This document shows, one piece after another, positions 14,498-22,572 of a stretch of 64,000 nt of DNA (position 1 is the first letter of the stretch; each line of letters begins with the position of its first letter). The notes below the pieces were generated by a model. It worked only from the letters and a program-made list of their open reading frames with translations, ran no database searches and was not told where the DNA came from. The position numbers and the translations under genes are program-made. Location of the stretch: positions 3,534,001 to 3,598,000 of the forward strand of contig NZ_JQMS01000001.1 in assembly GCF_000744835.1 (NCBI RefSeq). The letters run 5' to 3'. The DNA is from Flavobacterium sp. 83. GTDB taxonomy: Bacteria; Bacteroidota; Bacteroidia; Flavobacteriales; Flavobacteriaceae.

Positions 14498-16687
14498 TTA
14501 TTTTTTAGCGATATCTTTTACTTTAATATCTGTTCCAAGTCTTTGTATGTAAGCAATCATTGCAACGATTTCCCTTTCATTCATTGGAATAAATTTTTCT
14601 CCCCTTGCTTCTGCTTTTTTCTTGCTATCATTATAACTTTTTACAAAATCAGGATCGTTTTTCAAGCTTTCTTCAATTTTAATGGCTTGCGCTCTTAAAT
14701 CATTCAACCCATTGGCAACTTGAGCATCAGTATAAGGAACTCCAAGTGTCACCATGGCTTTCATCTTGCTTTGCGTTAGAGAAATATCCATCGGTTTATT
14801 ATCAAAAAGCCATTTATAACCTGGCATAATTGAACCTGCAGATATACTTTGAGGGCTCCAAAAATGGTTAAAATGCCAGTTATCATTGTATTTACCCCCA
14901 ACTCTTAACAAATCTGGACCTGTACGTTTTGACCCCCAAAGGAATGGATGATCGTATACAAATTCTCCTGCTTTAGATTGTGGTCCATAACGTTCCACTT
15001 CACTACGGAAAGGACGAACAGATTGAGAATGACAACCTACACAACCTTCACGAATGTATAAATCACGTCCTTCCAATTCTAATGGTGAATAAGGTTTTAC
15101 ACTGGCTATTGTTGGGATATTTGATTTCACCATAATCGTAGGTACAATTTGAATAACACCTCCAATTAAAATAGCAACAGTTGCTAAAATTGTCAATTGA
15201 ATAGGTTTTCTTTCTAACCAAGGGTGAAATTTCTCTCCTTTAACTCTACCTGAGCTAATTTTAATTAATTCAGGAGCTTCAGCTAATTCGTCTTCAATTT
15301 TAGAACCCAATCTAACGGTTTGGATAATATTATACACTAAAGAAAACATCCCAATTAAATAAAGAGTTCCACCAATAGCTCTCATCCAATACATTGGCAT
15401 AATTTGAGTTACCGTTTCAAGGAAGTTACCATAAGTTAACGTCCCATCAGGATTAAATTGTTTCCACATAGAAGCTTGCAAGAAACCGGCAACATACATT
15501 GGTATTGTATATAAAATAATCCCTAAAGTACCAATCCAAAAGTGAAAATTAGCTAATTTAAGAGAATACAAAGTACTTTTAGTCATTCTAGGAATCAACC
15601 AATATATCATACCAAAAGCCATAAATCCATTCCAAGCTAAAGCACCTACGTGAACGTGAGCAATAATCCAGTCCGTGTAATGCGCAATAGCGTTTACATT
15701 TTTAAGTGATAACATTGGCCCTTCAAAAGTTGCCATTCCGTAACCAGTAATGGCTACAACAAAGAATTTTAAAACTGGATCTACTCGCACTTTATCCCAG
15801 ACTCCTCTCAAAGTTAAAAGTCCGTTTATCATTCCACCCCAAGATGGTGCAATCAACATGATAGAAAAAGCAACTCCTAAATTTTGTGCCCAGTTAGGCA
15901 ACGCTGAATATAACAAGTGGTGAGGTCCAGCCCAGATATAAATAAAAATCAATGACCAAAAGTGAACAATAGATAATCTATAAGAATACACGGGACGATT
16001 TGCCGCTTTAGGAACATAGTAATACATTAATCCTAAAAAAGGTGTTGTCAAGAAAAACGCAACTGCATTATGACCGTACCACCATTGCACTAACGCATCT
16101 TGAACTCCTGCATAAACTGAATAGCTTTTCATAGCAGAAACCGGCAGTTCTAAACTATTGAAAATATGCAAAACTGCTACAGTAACAAAAGTTGCCAAGT
16201 AAAACCAAATTGCAACATACAAATGGCGCTCTCTACGTTTTAAAATGGTTCCAATCATATTGATACCAAAAACAACCCAAATTAGCGCAATTGCAATATC
16301 TATAGGCCATTCTAATTCAGCATATTCTTTTGAAGAACTATACCCAAGAGGCAATGATATGGCTGCAGCAACAATAATCAATTGCCATCCCCAAAAATGA
16401 AGATTACTCAAAAAATCATTAAACATCCTCGCTTTCAACAATCGTTGCAAAGAGTAATAAATCCCTGCAAACATTGCATTTCCCACAAAAGCAAAGATAA
16501 CTGCATTCGTGTGTAAAGGTCTCAATCGACCATAACTCAACCACGAAATTCCATCGGTTATATTGGGAAAAAGGAACATAAAGGCTAATGTAAGCCCCAC
16601 TAACATTCCTACAACCCCAAACACGATGGTTGCGTAAATGAATTTTTTTACAATTTTGTTGTCATAATAAAACTGCTGCATTTCCAT
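14498..16687 (-). CDS. ccoNO: cbb3 oxidase fused subunits I and II (CcoN-CcoO)
   Basis: 729-aa fusion. Residues about 1-480 form the 12-helix catalytic subunit I with the conserved histidine motifs LRPLHTNAVIFAF, WYGHNAVAFFLT and IIAHVHVGALAWNGF, which bind the hemes b and the copper. Residues about 500-729 are the membrane-anchored cytochrome c subunit II with REGCVGCHSQ and RTGPDLLRVGGKYNDNWH. In proteobacteria these are two genes; the single-polypeptide form is a common Bacteroidetes trait. It is the terminal oxidase with high oxygen affinity, second gene after ccoS in the operon. Confidence 0.97.
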   Translation of the reverse strand: MEMQQFYYDNKIVKKFIYATIVFGVVGMLVGLTLAFMFLFPNITDGISWLSYGRLRPLHTNAVIFAFVGNAMFAGIYYSLQRLLKARMFNDFLSNLHFWGWQLIIVAAAISLPLGYSSSKEYAELEWPIDIAIALIWVVFGINMIGTILKRRERHLYVAIWFYLATFVTVAVLHIFNSLELPVSAMKSYSVYAGVQDALVQWWYGHNAVAFFLTTPFLGLMYYYVPKAANRPVYSYRLSIVHFWSLIFIYIWAGPHHLLYSALPNWAQNLGVAFSIMLIAPSWGGMINGLLTLRGVWDKVRVDPVLKFFVVAITGYGMATFEGPMLSLKNVNAIAHYTDWIIAHVHVGALAWNGFMAFGMIYWLIPRMTKSTLYSLKLANFHFWIGTLGIILYTIPMYVAGFLQASMWKQFNPDGTLTYGNFLETVTQIMPMYWMRAIGGTLYLIGMFSLVYNIIQTVRLGSKIEDELAEAPELIKISSGRVKGEKFHPWLERKPIQLTILATVAILIGGVIQIVPTIMVKSNIPTIASVKPYSPLELEGRDLYIREGCVGCHSQSVRPFRSEVERYGPQSKAGEFVYDHPFLWGSKRTGPDLLRVGGKYNDNWHFNHFWSPQSISAGSIMPGYKWLFDNKPMDISLTQSKMKAMVTLGVPYTDAQVANGLNDLRAQAIKIEESLKNDPDFVKSYNDSKKKAEARGEKFIPMNEREIVAMIAYIQRLGTDIKVKDIAKK

Positions 16688-16755
16688 AATTAAATCTGTT
16701 TTAATTTAAAAGTTTACTATTTAAGGCTAAAAGTTATTGAAGTGTTCCTACTCAA

Positions 16756-16947
16756 TTACTTCTCATCTTGTTTTTCTGGTCTCTCTTCGTTTTGGGTTCC
16801 TTTCAAAAGCTCATCGTCAAAAAGCATTCTGACAGATGGCGTATAATCATCGTCATATTGACCAGTTTTTACAGCTCTTATAAAAGCAATAAAGAAGCCT
16901 ATAGCGACTATTATACTGATGGAGATTAATAAATAAATGACACTCAT
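16756..16947 (-). CDS. ccoS: cbb3 oxidase maturation protein CcoS
   Basis: 63-aa protein: MSVIYLLISISIIVAIGFFI followed by AFIRAVKTGQYDDDYTPSVR. This is the CcoS pattern of one helix and a GQYDD motif. CcoS is needed for insertion of heme and copper into subunit I. It is the first gene of the main oxidase operon and has its own FNR-controlled promoter 18 bp upstream. Confidence 0.95.
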   Translation of the reverse strand: MSVIYLLISISIIVAIGFFIAFIRAVKTGQYDDDYTPSVRMLFDDELLKGTQNEERPEKQDEK

Positions 16948-16964
16948 ACCTTAATTTGTGTTAA

Positions 16965-17008
16965 CAAAGTTACTTTTACGTTTTGTAGTAAAATATGACA
17001 TTTGTCAT
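16965..17008 (-). promoter_or_regulatory. FNR-type box plus -7 element of the ccoS-NO-Q-P-G-H operon
   Basis: ATGACATTTGTCAT (16995-17008), an inverted repeat ATGACA/TGTCAT, stands upstream of TAACTTTG on the minus strand (16972-16965). The box centre is 29.5 bp from the first base of the -7 element, identical to hemN and ccoI. Confidence 0.85.
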
Positions 17009-17064
17009 ACTTCTTATTTTATGTTAAAAATATGTGAAAGCGCAATCGGAAAACTTATATAATT

Positions 17065-19482
17065 CTATTTTTTATTTGCATAATAACTACTCATCACCGT
17101 TACAAAACTCACTATGGTTATGGTACTTAACGGCATAATAATGGCAGCAACCAAAGGCAATAAATTGCCGGTAATTGCAAATGATAGTCCAACCACATTG
17201 TATAAAAGTGAAAGTGTAAAACTCATCTTTATAGTTGTTATCGCATTTTTAGAAAGTCGCATGAAATAGCTTAATTTTTGAAACTCACCGGCATCCAAGA
17301 TAGCATCACAGGCCGGTGAAAAAACATTTACATTTTCAGAAATTGAAATTCCAACATTACTTTGCGCCAAAGCTCCTGCATCATTCAATCCATCACCTAC
17401 CATCATCACATTTTTGCCTTCTACTTGCAATTTTTTAATGAATTCTAATTTTTCTTCTGGTTTTTGATTGAAAATTAATTCCGTGCCTTTCGGTAAAATT
17501 TTTTCTAAGGTTAGTCTTTCCCCTTCATTATCGCCAGACAAAACCTTAATTTGATACTTCGTACTTAAATTTTTGAAAAGTTCCTCTAACCCTTCTCGAT
17601 ATTGATTGTTGAAAATAAATTTTCCGTAATAAATCCCATTAATTTTTATGTGGACAGAAGTTTGCTGAATATTATTTTCTTCTATTTTTTCTACAAAAGC
17701 TGCGGAACCAATTTGAATTTCGTAACCAAAAATATGAGCCTGAATCCCTTTACCGGTAATTTCCTCAAAAGCATCTACTTTTATTTTTTTAGTTTCCAAT
17801 GCTGATTTGTTTGGCAAGATGGGTACTGGTAAATAGTCATATAACATTCTACTCAACGGATGATTAGAAGCCCGAAGTACATTTTTAATCAGCAACAAAT
17901 TTTCATCAGAAAGTGTATCGCCTTCATAGGAAATATTCGATTTTTTATTGGTAGTAATTGTACCAGTTTTATCAAAAACAATAGTATCAACTTTGGCTAA
18001 CTGCTCGATAACCAATGCGTTTTTGAGATAGAATTTCTGTTTTCCTAAAATTCGCAAGACGTTTCCAAAAGTAAATGGAGCCGTCAACGCCAATGCACAA
18101 GGGCAAGCAACAATTAGTACAGCAGTAAAAACATTGAAAGCAACATTCGCATCAATAGAAATCCAATAGCCAAATCCCGCAAAAGCAATTAATAAAAGTA
18201 TGGGTGTAAAATAACGAGAAATTCTATCTGTTATCGTTTTATGTTTTTGTTCTACATTTTTTTGGAACACATCATTACTCCATAATTGCGTCAAATAGCT
18301 TTGTGAAACGGAATGCAAAACCTCCATTTCAATTACTTTACCTATTTGTTTTCCTCCGGCAAATACTTTATCACCTGATTGTTTGGTAATAGGAATCGCT
18401 TCCCCAGTGACAAAACTATAATCGATTTCTGCTTTTTCTGAAATTAAAATCCCATCAACAGGTATTAATTCTTGGTTTCTAATGAGCAATCTATCTCCTT
18501 TTTCAACTTCGTAAATAGCGACACTTTCTTCAGAGGCATCGGCACTAATCTTAGTGATTGCTATTGGAAAATAGGATTTAAAATCCCTTTCGAAACTCAA
18601 AAAACTATAGGTTTTTATTTGGAACATTTTCCCCAAAAGCATGAAGAAAATTAATCCCGTCAAGCTGTCGAAGAATCCAGATCCGTAATTCATAAAGATA
18701 TCGAACGTGCTTCGTACAAACATCACTATAATTCCCAAAGCAATAGGAATATCAATATTGAGCATTTTAGATTTGATACTTTTATACGCTGAAACATAAT
18801 AGCCACTGGCTGAATAAAAGAAACTGGGTAATGATAATATAAAAATGGCTCCTCTAAAAAAGTCTCGGTATTGGTCTAGCCAAAACTCCTTAACTTCAAA
18901 ATATTCTGGAAAAGAAAGCAACATGATATTTCCAAAACAAAAGAAAGCAACACCAAGTTTATATGTCAAGCTTCTATCAATAGTATTAGTTCCCGTTTCA
19001 TAGTTTTCAAGACTTATGTATGGTTCATAACCAATAGAACTCAATAAACAAACAATAGCTTTAATAGAAACAACTCCTGGATTGAAAGTGATTCGGACTC
19101 TTTTTTCAGGAAAATTAACCTGAGAAGTGTTTATTCCTTTTTGAAGACGCTGTAGATTTTCCAAAATCCAAATACACGAACTACAATGAATGTGAGGAAT
19201 ACTAAGTGAAATAATAGCGGTTGAATTTTCTTCAAATTCCAAAAGTTTGGATACAATACTCTCATTATCTAAAAAATCATATTTACCTTTAATATCTTGT
19301 GGGGTTGCTCCAGGGGATTTTTCAAAATCATAATAGCATGTCAAATCATTAAGGCTAAAAATCTCGTACACGGTTTTACAACCGTTGCAACAAAAATTTT
19401 TGGCATCAAAAATAATTTCATCTTCTTTTATAATATCTAACCCACAATGGAAACAGTTTTGTGTGTCCATAAATTTGCTCAT
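17065..19482 (-). CDS. ccoI: Copper-translocating P-type ATPase CcoI
   Basis: 805-aa P1B-type ATPase that supplies copper for cbb3 assembly. In order: N-terminal cysteine-rich element CFHCG...CCNGCKTV (residues 10-36), a heavy-metal-associated domain with HCSSC (about 97), eight helices including the CPC metal site (VACPCALAL), the phosphorylation loop DKTGT, and GDGLNDAGAL. All catalytic elements are intact. The first ATG (19482) is only about five bases from the predicted transcription start, so the second Met (19470, MDTQNCFHCG) may be the true start. It lies 118 bp upstream of ccoS with a separate promoter. Confidence 0.95.
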   Translation of the reverse strand: MSKFMDTQNCFHCGLDIIKEDEIIFDAKNFCCNGCKTVYEIFSLNDLTCYYDFEKSPGATPQDIKGKYDFLDNESIVSKLLEFEENSTAIISLSIPHIHCSSCIWILENLQRLQKGINTSQVNFPEKRVRITFNPGVVSIKAIVCLLSSIGYEPYISLENYETGTNTIDRSLTYKLGVAFFCFGNIMLLSFPEYFEVKEFWLDQYRDFFRGAIFILSLPSFFYSASGYYVSAYKSIKSKMLNIDIPIALGIIVMFVRSTFDIFMNYGSGFFDSLTGLIFFMLLGKMFQIKTYSFLSFERDFKSYFPIAITKISADASEESVAIYEVEKGDRLLIRNQELIPVDGILISEKAEIDYSFVTGEAIPITKQSGDKVFAGGKQIGKVIEMEVLHSVSQSYLTQLWSNDVFQKNVEQKHKTITDRISRYFTPILLLIAFAGFGYWISIDANVAFNVFTAVLIVACPCALALTAPFTFGNVLRILGKQKFYLKNALVIEQLAKVDTIVFDKTGTITTNKKSNISYEGDTLSDENLLLIKNVLRASNHPLSRMLYDYLPVPILPNKSALETKKIKVDAFEEITGKGIQAHIFGYEIQIGSAAFVEKIEENNIQQTSVHIKINGIYYGKFIFNNQYREGLEELFKNLSTKYQIKVLSGDNEGERLTLEKILPKGTELIFNQKPEEKLEFIKKLQVEGKNVMMVGDGLNDAGALAQSNVGISISENVNVFSPACDAILDAGEFQKLSYFMRLSKNAITTIKMSFTLSLLYNVVGLSFAITGNLLPLVAAIIMPLSTITIVSFVTVMSSYYANKK

Positions 19483-19493
19483 TTTACCTGAAA

Positions 19494-19554
19494 CAAAGGT
19501 GTCAAATTGAATGAGTAAAAAATATGATAATTGTCATATTAATTCATAAGTTTG
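19494..19554. promoter_or_regulatory. Shared FNR-type box between ccoI and fnr
   Basis: One box, ATGATAATTGTCAT (19524-19537), serves both directions. Towards ccoI, CACCTTTG (19501-19494 on the minus strand, one base off consensus) starts exactly 29.5 bp from the box centre. Towards fnr, a perfect -7 element TAAGTTTG (19547-19554) starts only 16.5 bp from the centre, so the box covers the -33 region. This suggests activation of ccoI and repression of fnr. Confidence 0.8.
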
Positions 19555-19578
19555 TAATCGATTTAAATACCTTCCAAT

Positions 19579-20259
19579 ATGAGCAAATGCGAACAATGTA
19601 TCGTCAGAGAATTTAGCTCTTTAAAAGCACTTACTAAAGACGAATTAATAAAACTTTCTGACTGCAAAACATCTCACATTATTAAAAAAGGGGAAGTGAT
19701 TTTTGAAGAAGGGGAAAACGTCAATGGTATCTATTGCATTAAGGATGGTATTTGCAAGCTAACAAAACTGAGCCCAAACGGCAAAGACCATATTGTAAAA
19801 TTGGTAACAAAAGGAGAATTACTGGGACAACGTTCCATGATTAGTGACGAACCCGTAAACCTAAGTGCTGTTGCTCTTGAAGACATGGAAGTTTGTTTTA
19901 TTCCAAAGTCGGAAGTAATGGGATACTTTGATAAGAACAATCAGTTTTCAATGAATGTAATGAAAACTATTTGTGGTGATTTAAAAGAAGCCGATGATCA
20001 CATGGTCAATTTAGCCCAAAAAACAGTTAAAGAAAGATTAGCCGAAACGCTTCTTTATTTACATGATACCTTTGGAAAAAATGAAGATAACTCCTTAAAA
20101 ATACAACTTTCAAGAGATGAATTAGCCAGCATGATTGGTACTGCAACAGAAAGTTGCATTCGCTTATTATCTGATTTTAACAAACTAGGACTAATTGAAT
20201 TATCAGGAAAAAAGATTGTTTTAAAAGAAATCAACAAACTAAAAAAAATAGCAGAATAA
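19579..20259 (+). CDS. Crp/Fnr-family transcription regulator of microaerobic respiration
   Basis: 226-aa regulator with a cyclic-nucleotide-binding-like beta barrel (about residues 25-125), a dimerisation helix (about 125-150), and a winged helix-turn-helix (about 150-215). Cysteines C4, C7, C29 and C106 could hold a 4Fe-4S cluster, although their spacing differs from E. coli Fnr (20, 23, 29, 122). The recognition helix TATESCIRLLSDF keeps the E and R (E191, R195) that in Fnr and Crp contact the TGA/TCA half-sites, and three TGA-N6-TCA boxes are present nearby. Probably the direct activator of hemN, ccoI and the cco operon. Confidence 0.88.
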   Translation: MSKCEQCIVREFSSLKALTKDELIKLSDCKTSHIIKKGEVIFEEGENVNGIYCIKDGICKLTKLSPNGKDHIVKLVTKGELLGQRSMISDEPVNLSAVALEDMEVCFIPKSEVMGYFDKNNQFSMNVMKTICGDLKEADDHMVNLAQKTVKERLAETLLYLHDTFGKNEDNSLKIQLSRDELASMIGTATESCIRLLSDFNKLGLIELSGKKIVLKEINKLKKIAE

Positions 20260-20307
20260 CTTTAATTCTTCTAAGACTGTTCACTAAAAAGCTGAATTCT
20301 ATAATTC

Positions 20308-20394
20308 CTTCGCTTCTTCCCAAAATTAAGTTATTTGGAAATCATAGATTTCCTATTCCTATTTATTAGGAAGGCGCTTCGCTTCTTCCCAAAA
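20308..20394. repeat. 18-bp direct repeat: mazG tail duplicated after its stop
   Basis: CTTCGCTTCTTCCCAAAA occurs at 20377-20394, inside the last codons of mazG (FWEEAK), and again at 20308-20325, downstream of the mazG stop. The downstream copy also reads FWEEAK followed by E, L and a stop in its own frame. It looks like a small tandem duplication or a replaced 3' end. Confidence 0.7.
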
Positions 20395-21141
20395 AACATC
20401 CATTTCAGCCAAAGTCATATCCATTAACGGTTTTCCTAACTCTCCAGCTTTACTTTCTAAGTATTGAAAGCGTTTAATAAATTTTTTATTGGTACGTTCT
20501 AAAGCATCTTCGGGATTTACATTAAGAAAACGAGCATAATTGATCATCGAAAATAAAACATCTCCAAATTCCGCTTCAATTTTATCCTGATCGCCTGCTT
20601 CAACCTCTACTTGCAATTCCTCCAATTCCTCTTGAACTTTGTCCCAAACCTGATGAGATTCTTCCCAATCAAACCCTACTCCTTTAACTTTATCTTGAAT
20701 TCGGCTTGCTTTTATCAATGCAGGTAAACTTCTTGGTACACCTTCAAGAACTGACTTTTTTCCTTCTTTCAGTTTTAGTTTTTCCCAGTTTTGCTTTACT
20801 TCTTCTTCATCTTTAACCACTACATCGCTATAAATATGAGGATGACGATGTATTAACTTTTCACAAATTTCATTGCAAACATCTGCCATATCAAAATCAT
20901 CTGTTTCACTTCCTATTTTTGCATAAAAAACAATATGCAATAATAAATCCCCTAACTCCTTTTTAACTTCGTCTAAGTCATTATCTAAAATGGCATCACC
21001 TAATTCGTAAGTCTCTTCAATAGTAAGATGACGTAACGTTTGCATGGTTTGCTTTTTGTCCCAAGGACATTTTTCCCGCAAATCATCCATAATATCTAAT
21101 AGTCTTTCGAAAGCTTGCAGTTGGTGTTGTCTTGAATTCAT
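20359..21141 (-). CDS. mazG: Nucleoside triphosphate pyrophosphohydrolase MazG
   Basis: 260-aa cytosolic enzyme hydrolysing NTPs and dNTPs to monophosphates and pyrophosphate. Two MazG domains are visible: the N-terminal with CPWDKKQTMQTLRHLTIEET then ELGDLLLHIVF (metal-binding EEx2E and ExxD), and the C-terminal with EELEELQVEV and EFGDVLFSMINYARF. Length fits two-domain MazG. It is downstream of DUF5606 and def on the same strand but separated from DUF5606 by a terminator. Confidence 0.95.
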   Translation of the reverse strand: MNSRQHQLQAFERLLDIMDDLREKCPWDKKQTMQTLRHLTIEETYELGDAILDNDLDEVKKELGDLLLHIVFYAKIGSETDDFDMADVCNEICEKLIHRHPHIYSDVVVKDEEEVKQNWEKLKLKEGKKSVLEGVPRSLPALIKASRIQDKVKGVGFDWEESHQVWDKVQEELEELQVEVEAGDQDKIEAEFGDVLFSMINYARFLNVNPEDALERTNKKFIKRFQYLESKAGELGKPLMDMTLAEMDVFWEEAKRLPNK

Positions 21142-21161
21142 ATTGAAATGTTTTTTTGTAA

Positions 21162-21200
21162 AAATAAAAAAATCCTGTCCAGAATATGACTGAACAGGAT
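21162..21200 (-). terminator. Terminator after the DUF5606 gene
   Basis: On the minus strand, ATCCTGTTCAG and CTGGACAGGAT form an 11-bp stem with one mismatch, followed by T-rich sequence. Confidence 0.8.
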
Positions 21201-21221
21201 AAATATAATTTAAAATTGAAA

Positions 21222-21698
21222 TTACGCTTCTTTTGCAGTAGTTTTCACATCTTCATCTGCAGCAACTTCAACAAGTTCTGCAGCAACTGTCGTTTCTTCC
21301 TTTGCAGTAGATACCTCATCCGTAACCAACCCTTTTGCTTGAAGCATATTATACCAATTCAAGATTTTTTTTACATCAGAAGGATATACTCTTTCTTCAT
21401 CATAGTCTGGTAAAATTTCTTTAAAATAAGCCAATAAAACAGCATTATCTTCTTTATGAGAAATTGCCTGACCTTTGTTCTCTTTATCAGCAATTTTTTG
21501 CATGATTTCAGCTAACGGTTTTTCACCTTCATATGTATAAATAGATATCTCCGACAATAAACTTACATTGCTTTTTAAATTAACTGTAATTTTTTTTCCG
21601 TCTAATAAAGATTCCGCAACAAACCCAGTACGAGTTTGCACTCTCAGTACATATAAACCCGGTTTCCCAGAAATGGCTAATATTTTTTCTAAATTCAT
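21222..21698 (-). CDS. DUF5606 family protein
   Basis: 158-aa protein beginning MNLEKILAISGKPGLYVLRV, which is the DUF5606 signature of a small conserved flavobacterial family. The N-terminal part (1-65) is a beta-rich domain, the middle (65-125) helical, and the C-terminal 30 residues are a low-complexity Ala/Glu/Val tail. No function is known. It sits 90 bp downstream of def on the same strand, a neighbourhood I recall as common in flavobacteria. Confidence 0.85.
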   Translation of the reverse strand: MNLEKILAISGKPGLYVLRVQTRTGFVAESLLDGKKITVNLKSNVSLLSEISIYTYEGEKPLAEIMQKIADKENKGQAISHKEDNAVLLAYFKEILPDYDEERVYPSDVKKILNWYNMLQAKGLVTDEVSTAKEETTVAAELVEVAADEDVKTTAKEA

Positions 21699-21788
21699 TT
21701 TATTTTATAATTATTTATTAAGAATTTGACTTGTTATTTTTTCATTTAAAACCAAAAATCATACCAAGGTAAGATTATAAATGAGAAT

Positions 21789-22376
21789 TTATCTGCCTTT
21801 TTTACCGAAAAATTTCATTCGGTACTCTTGAAAAGTTTTGCCTTCTAAGATGTTTTTAAGCTTCTTTTGAATCAACCGTTTTTTTAATGTAGAAATTTTA
21901 TCCGTAAATAAAATTCCTTCGATATGATCATATTCATGTTGAATTACTCTAGCGATTATTCCATCGAAAACTTCTGTTTTCATCACAAAATCCTCTTCGC
22001 AATATTCAATAGTTATGGTCGGGTTTCGATAAACATCTTCACGAACATCTGGAATACTTAAACATCCTTCATTAAAACTCCATTCAGGACCTTCTTCTTT
22101 TATCATTTTTGCATTGATAAAAGTTCTTTTGAATCCTTTCAGTTCCTGTTGTTTCTCATCCGCTAAATCCTCATCATCACTAAATGGAGTCGTATTTATT
22201 ACAAATAAACGAAGTGGTAATCCTACTTGAGGTGCAGCAAGCCCAACTCCATAAGCATTATACATCGTTTCGTACATATTGGCAATTATTTCTTCCAAGT
22301 TTGGATGCTCCGGCGTAAGAGCTTCTCCTACTTTTCTTAAAACAGGATCACCATATCCTATAATTGGTAAAATCAT
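21789..22376 (-). CDS. def: Peptide deformylase
   Basis: 195-aa metalloenzyme removing the formyl group from nascent proteins. All three motifs are intact: GVGLAAPQVG, EGCLSIP (metal-binding Cys) and QHEYDHIEGILF (HEXXH). The start was placed at MILPIIGYGDPVLRK (22376), because the 16 residues upstream (METYSVLQLIMLNTTI) precede the conserved N-terminus and are unlike the family. Confidence 0.95.
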   Translation of the reverse strand: MILPIIGYGDPVLRKVGEALTPEHPNLEEIIANMYETMYNAYGVGLAAPQVGLPLRLFVINTTPFSDDEDLADEKQQELKGFKRTFINAKMIKEEGPEWSFNEGCLSIPDVREDVYRNPTITIEYCEEDFVMKTEVFDGIIARVIQHEYDHIEGILFTDKISTLKKRLIQKKLKNILEGKTFQEYRMKFFGKKGR

Positions 22377-22526
22377 GATTGTTGTATTAAGCATTATCAA
22401 TTGTAAAACTGAATATGTTTCCATTTAATTCATTTCGCAAAAATAGTAAAAAAATAGAGAATGAATAATCCTCGATTGATAATTAGTGTTTTTTTGCAAT
22501 TAAGTTCAAAACACATCGCTTTATCC

Positions 22527-22556
22527 TTTGAATAATTCATACAATTCTTACCTTTG
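22527..22556 (+). promoter_or_regulatory. Promoter of the FUSC-family gene
   Basis: TTTG (22527-22530), 18 bp, TACCTTTG (22549-22556), a full consensus pair 17 bp before the ATG. Confidence 0.75.
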
Positions 22557-22572
22557 TTAGTAATACAATTAT

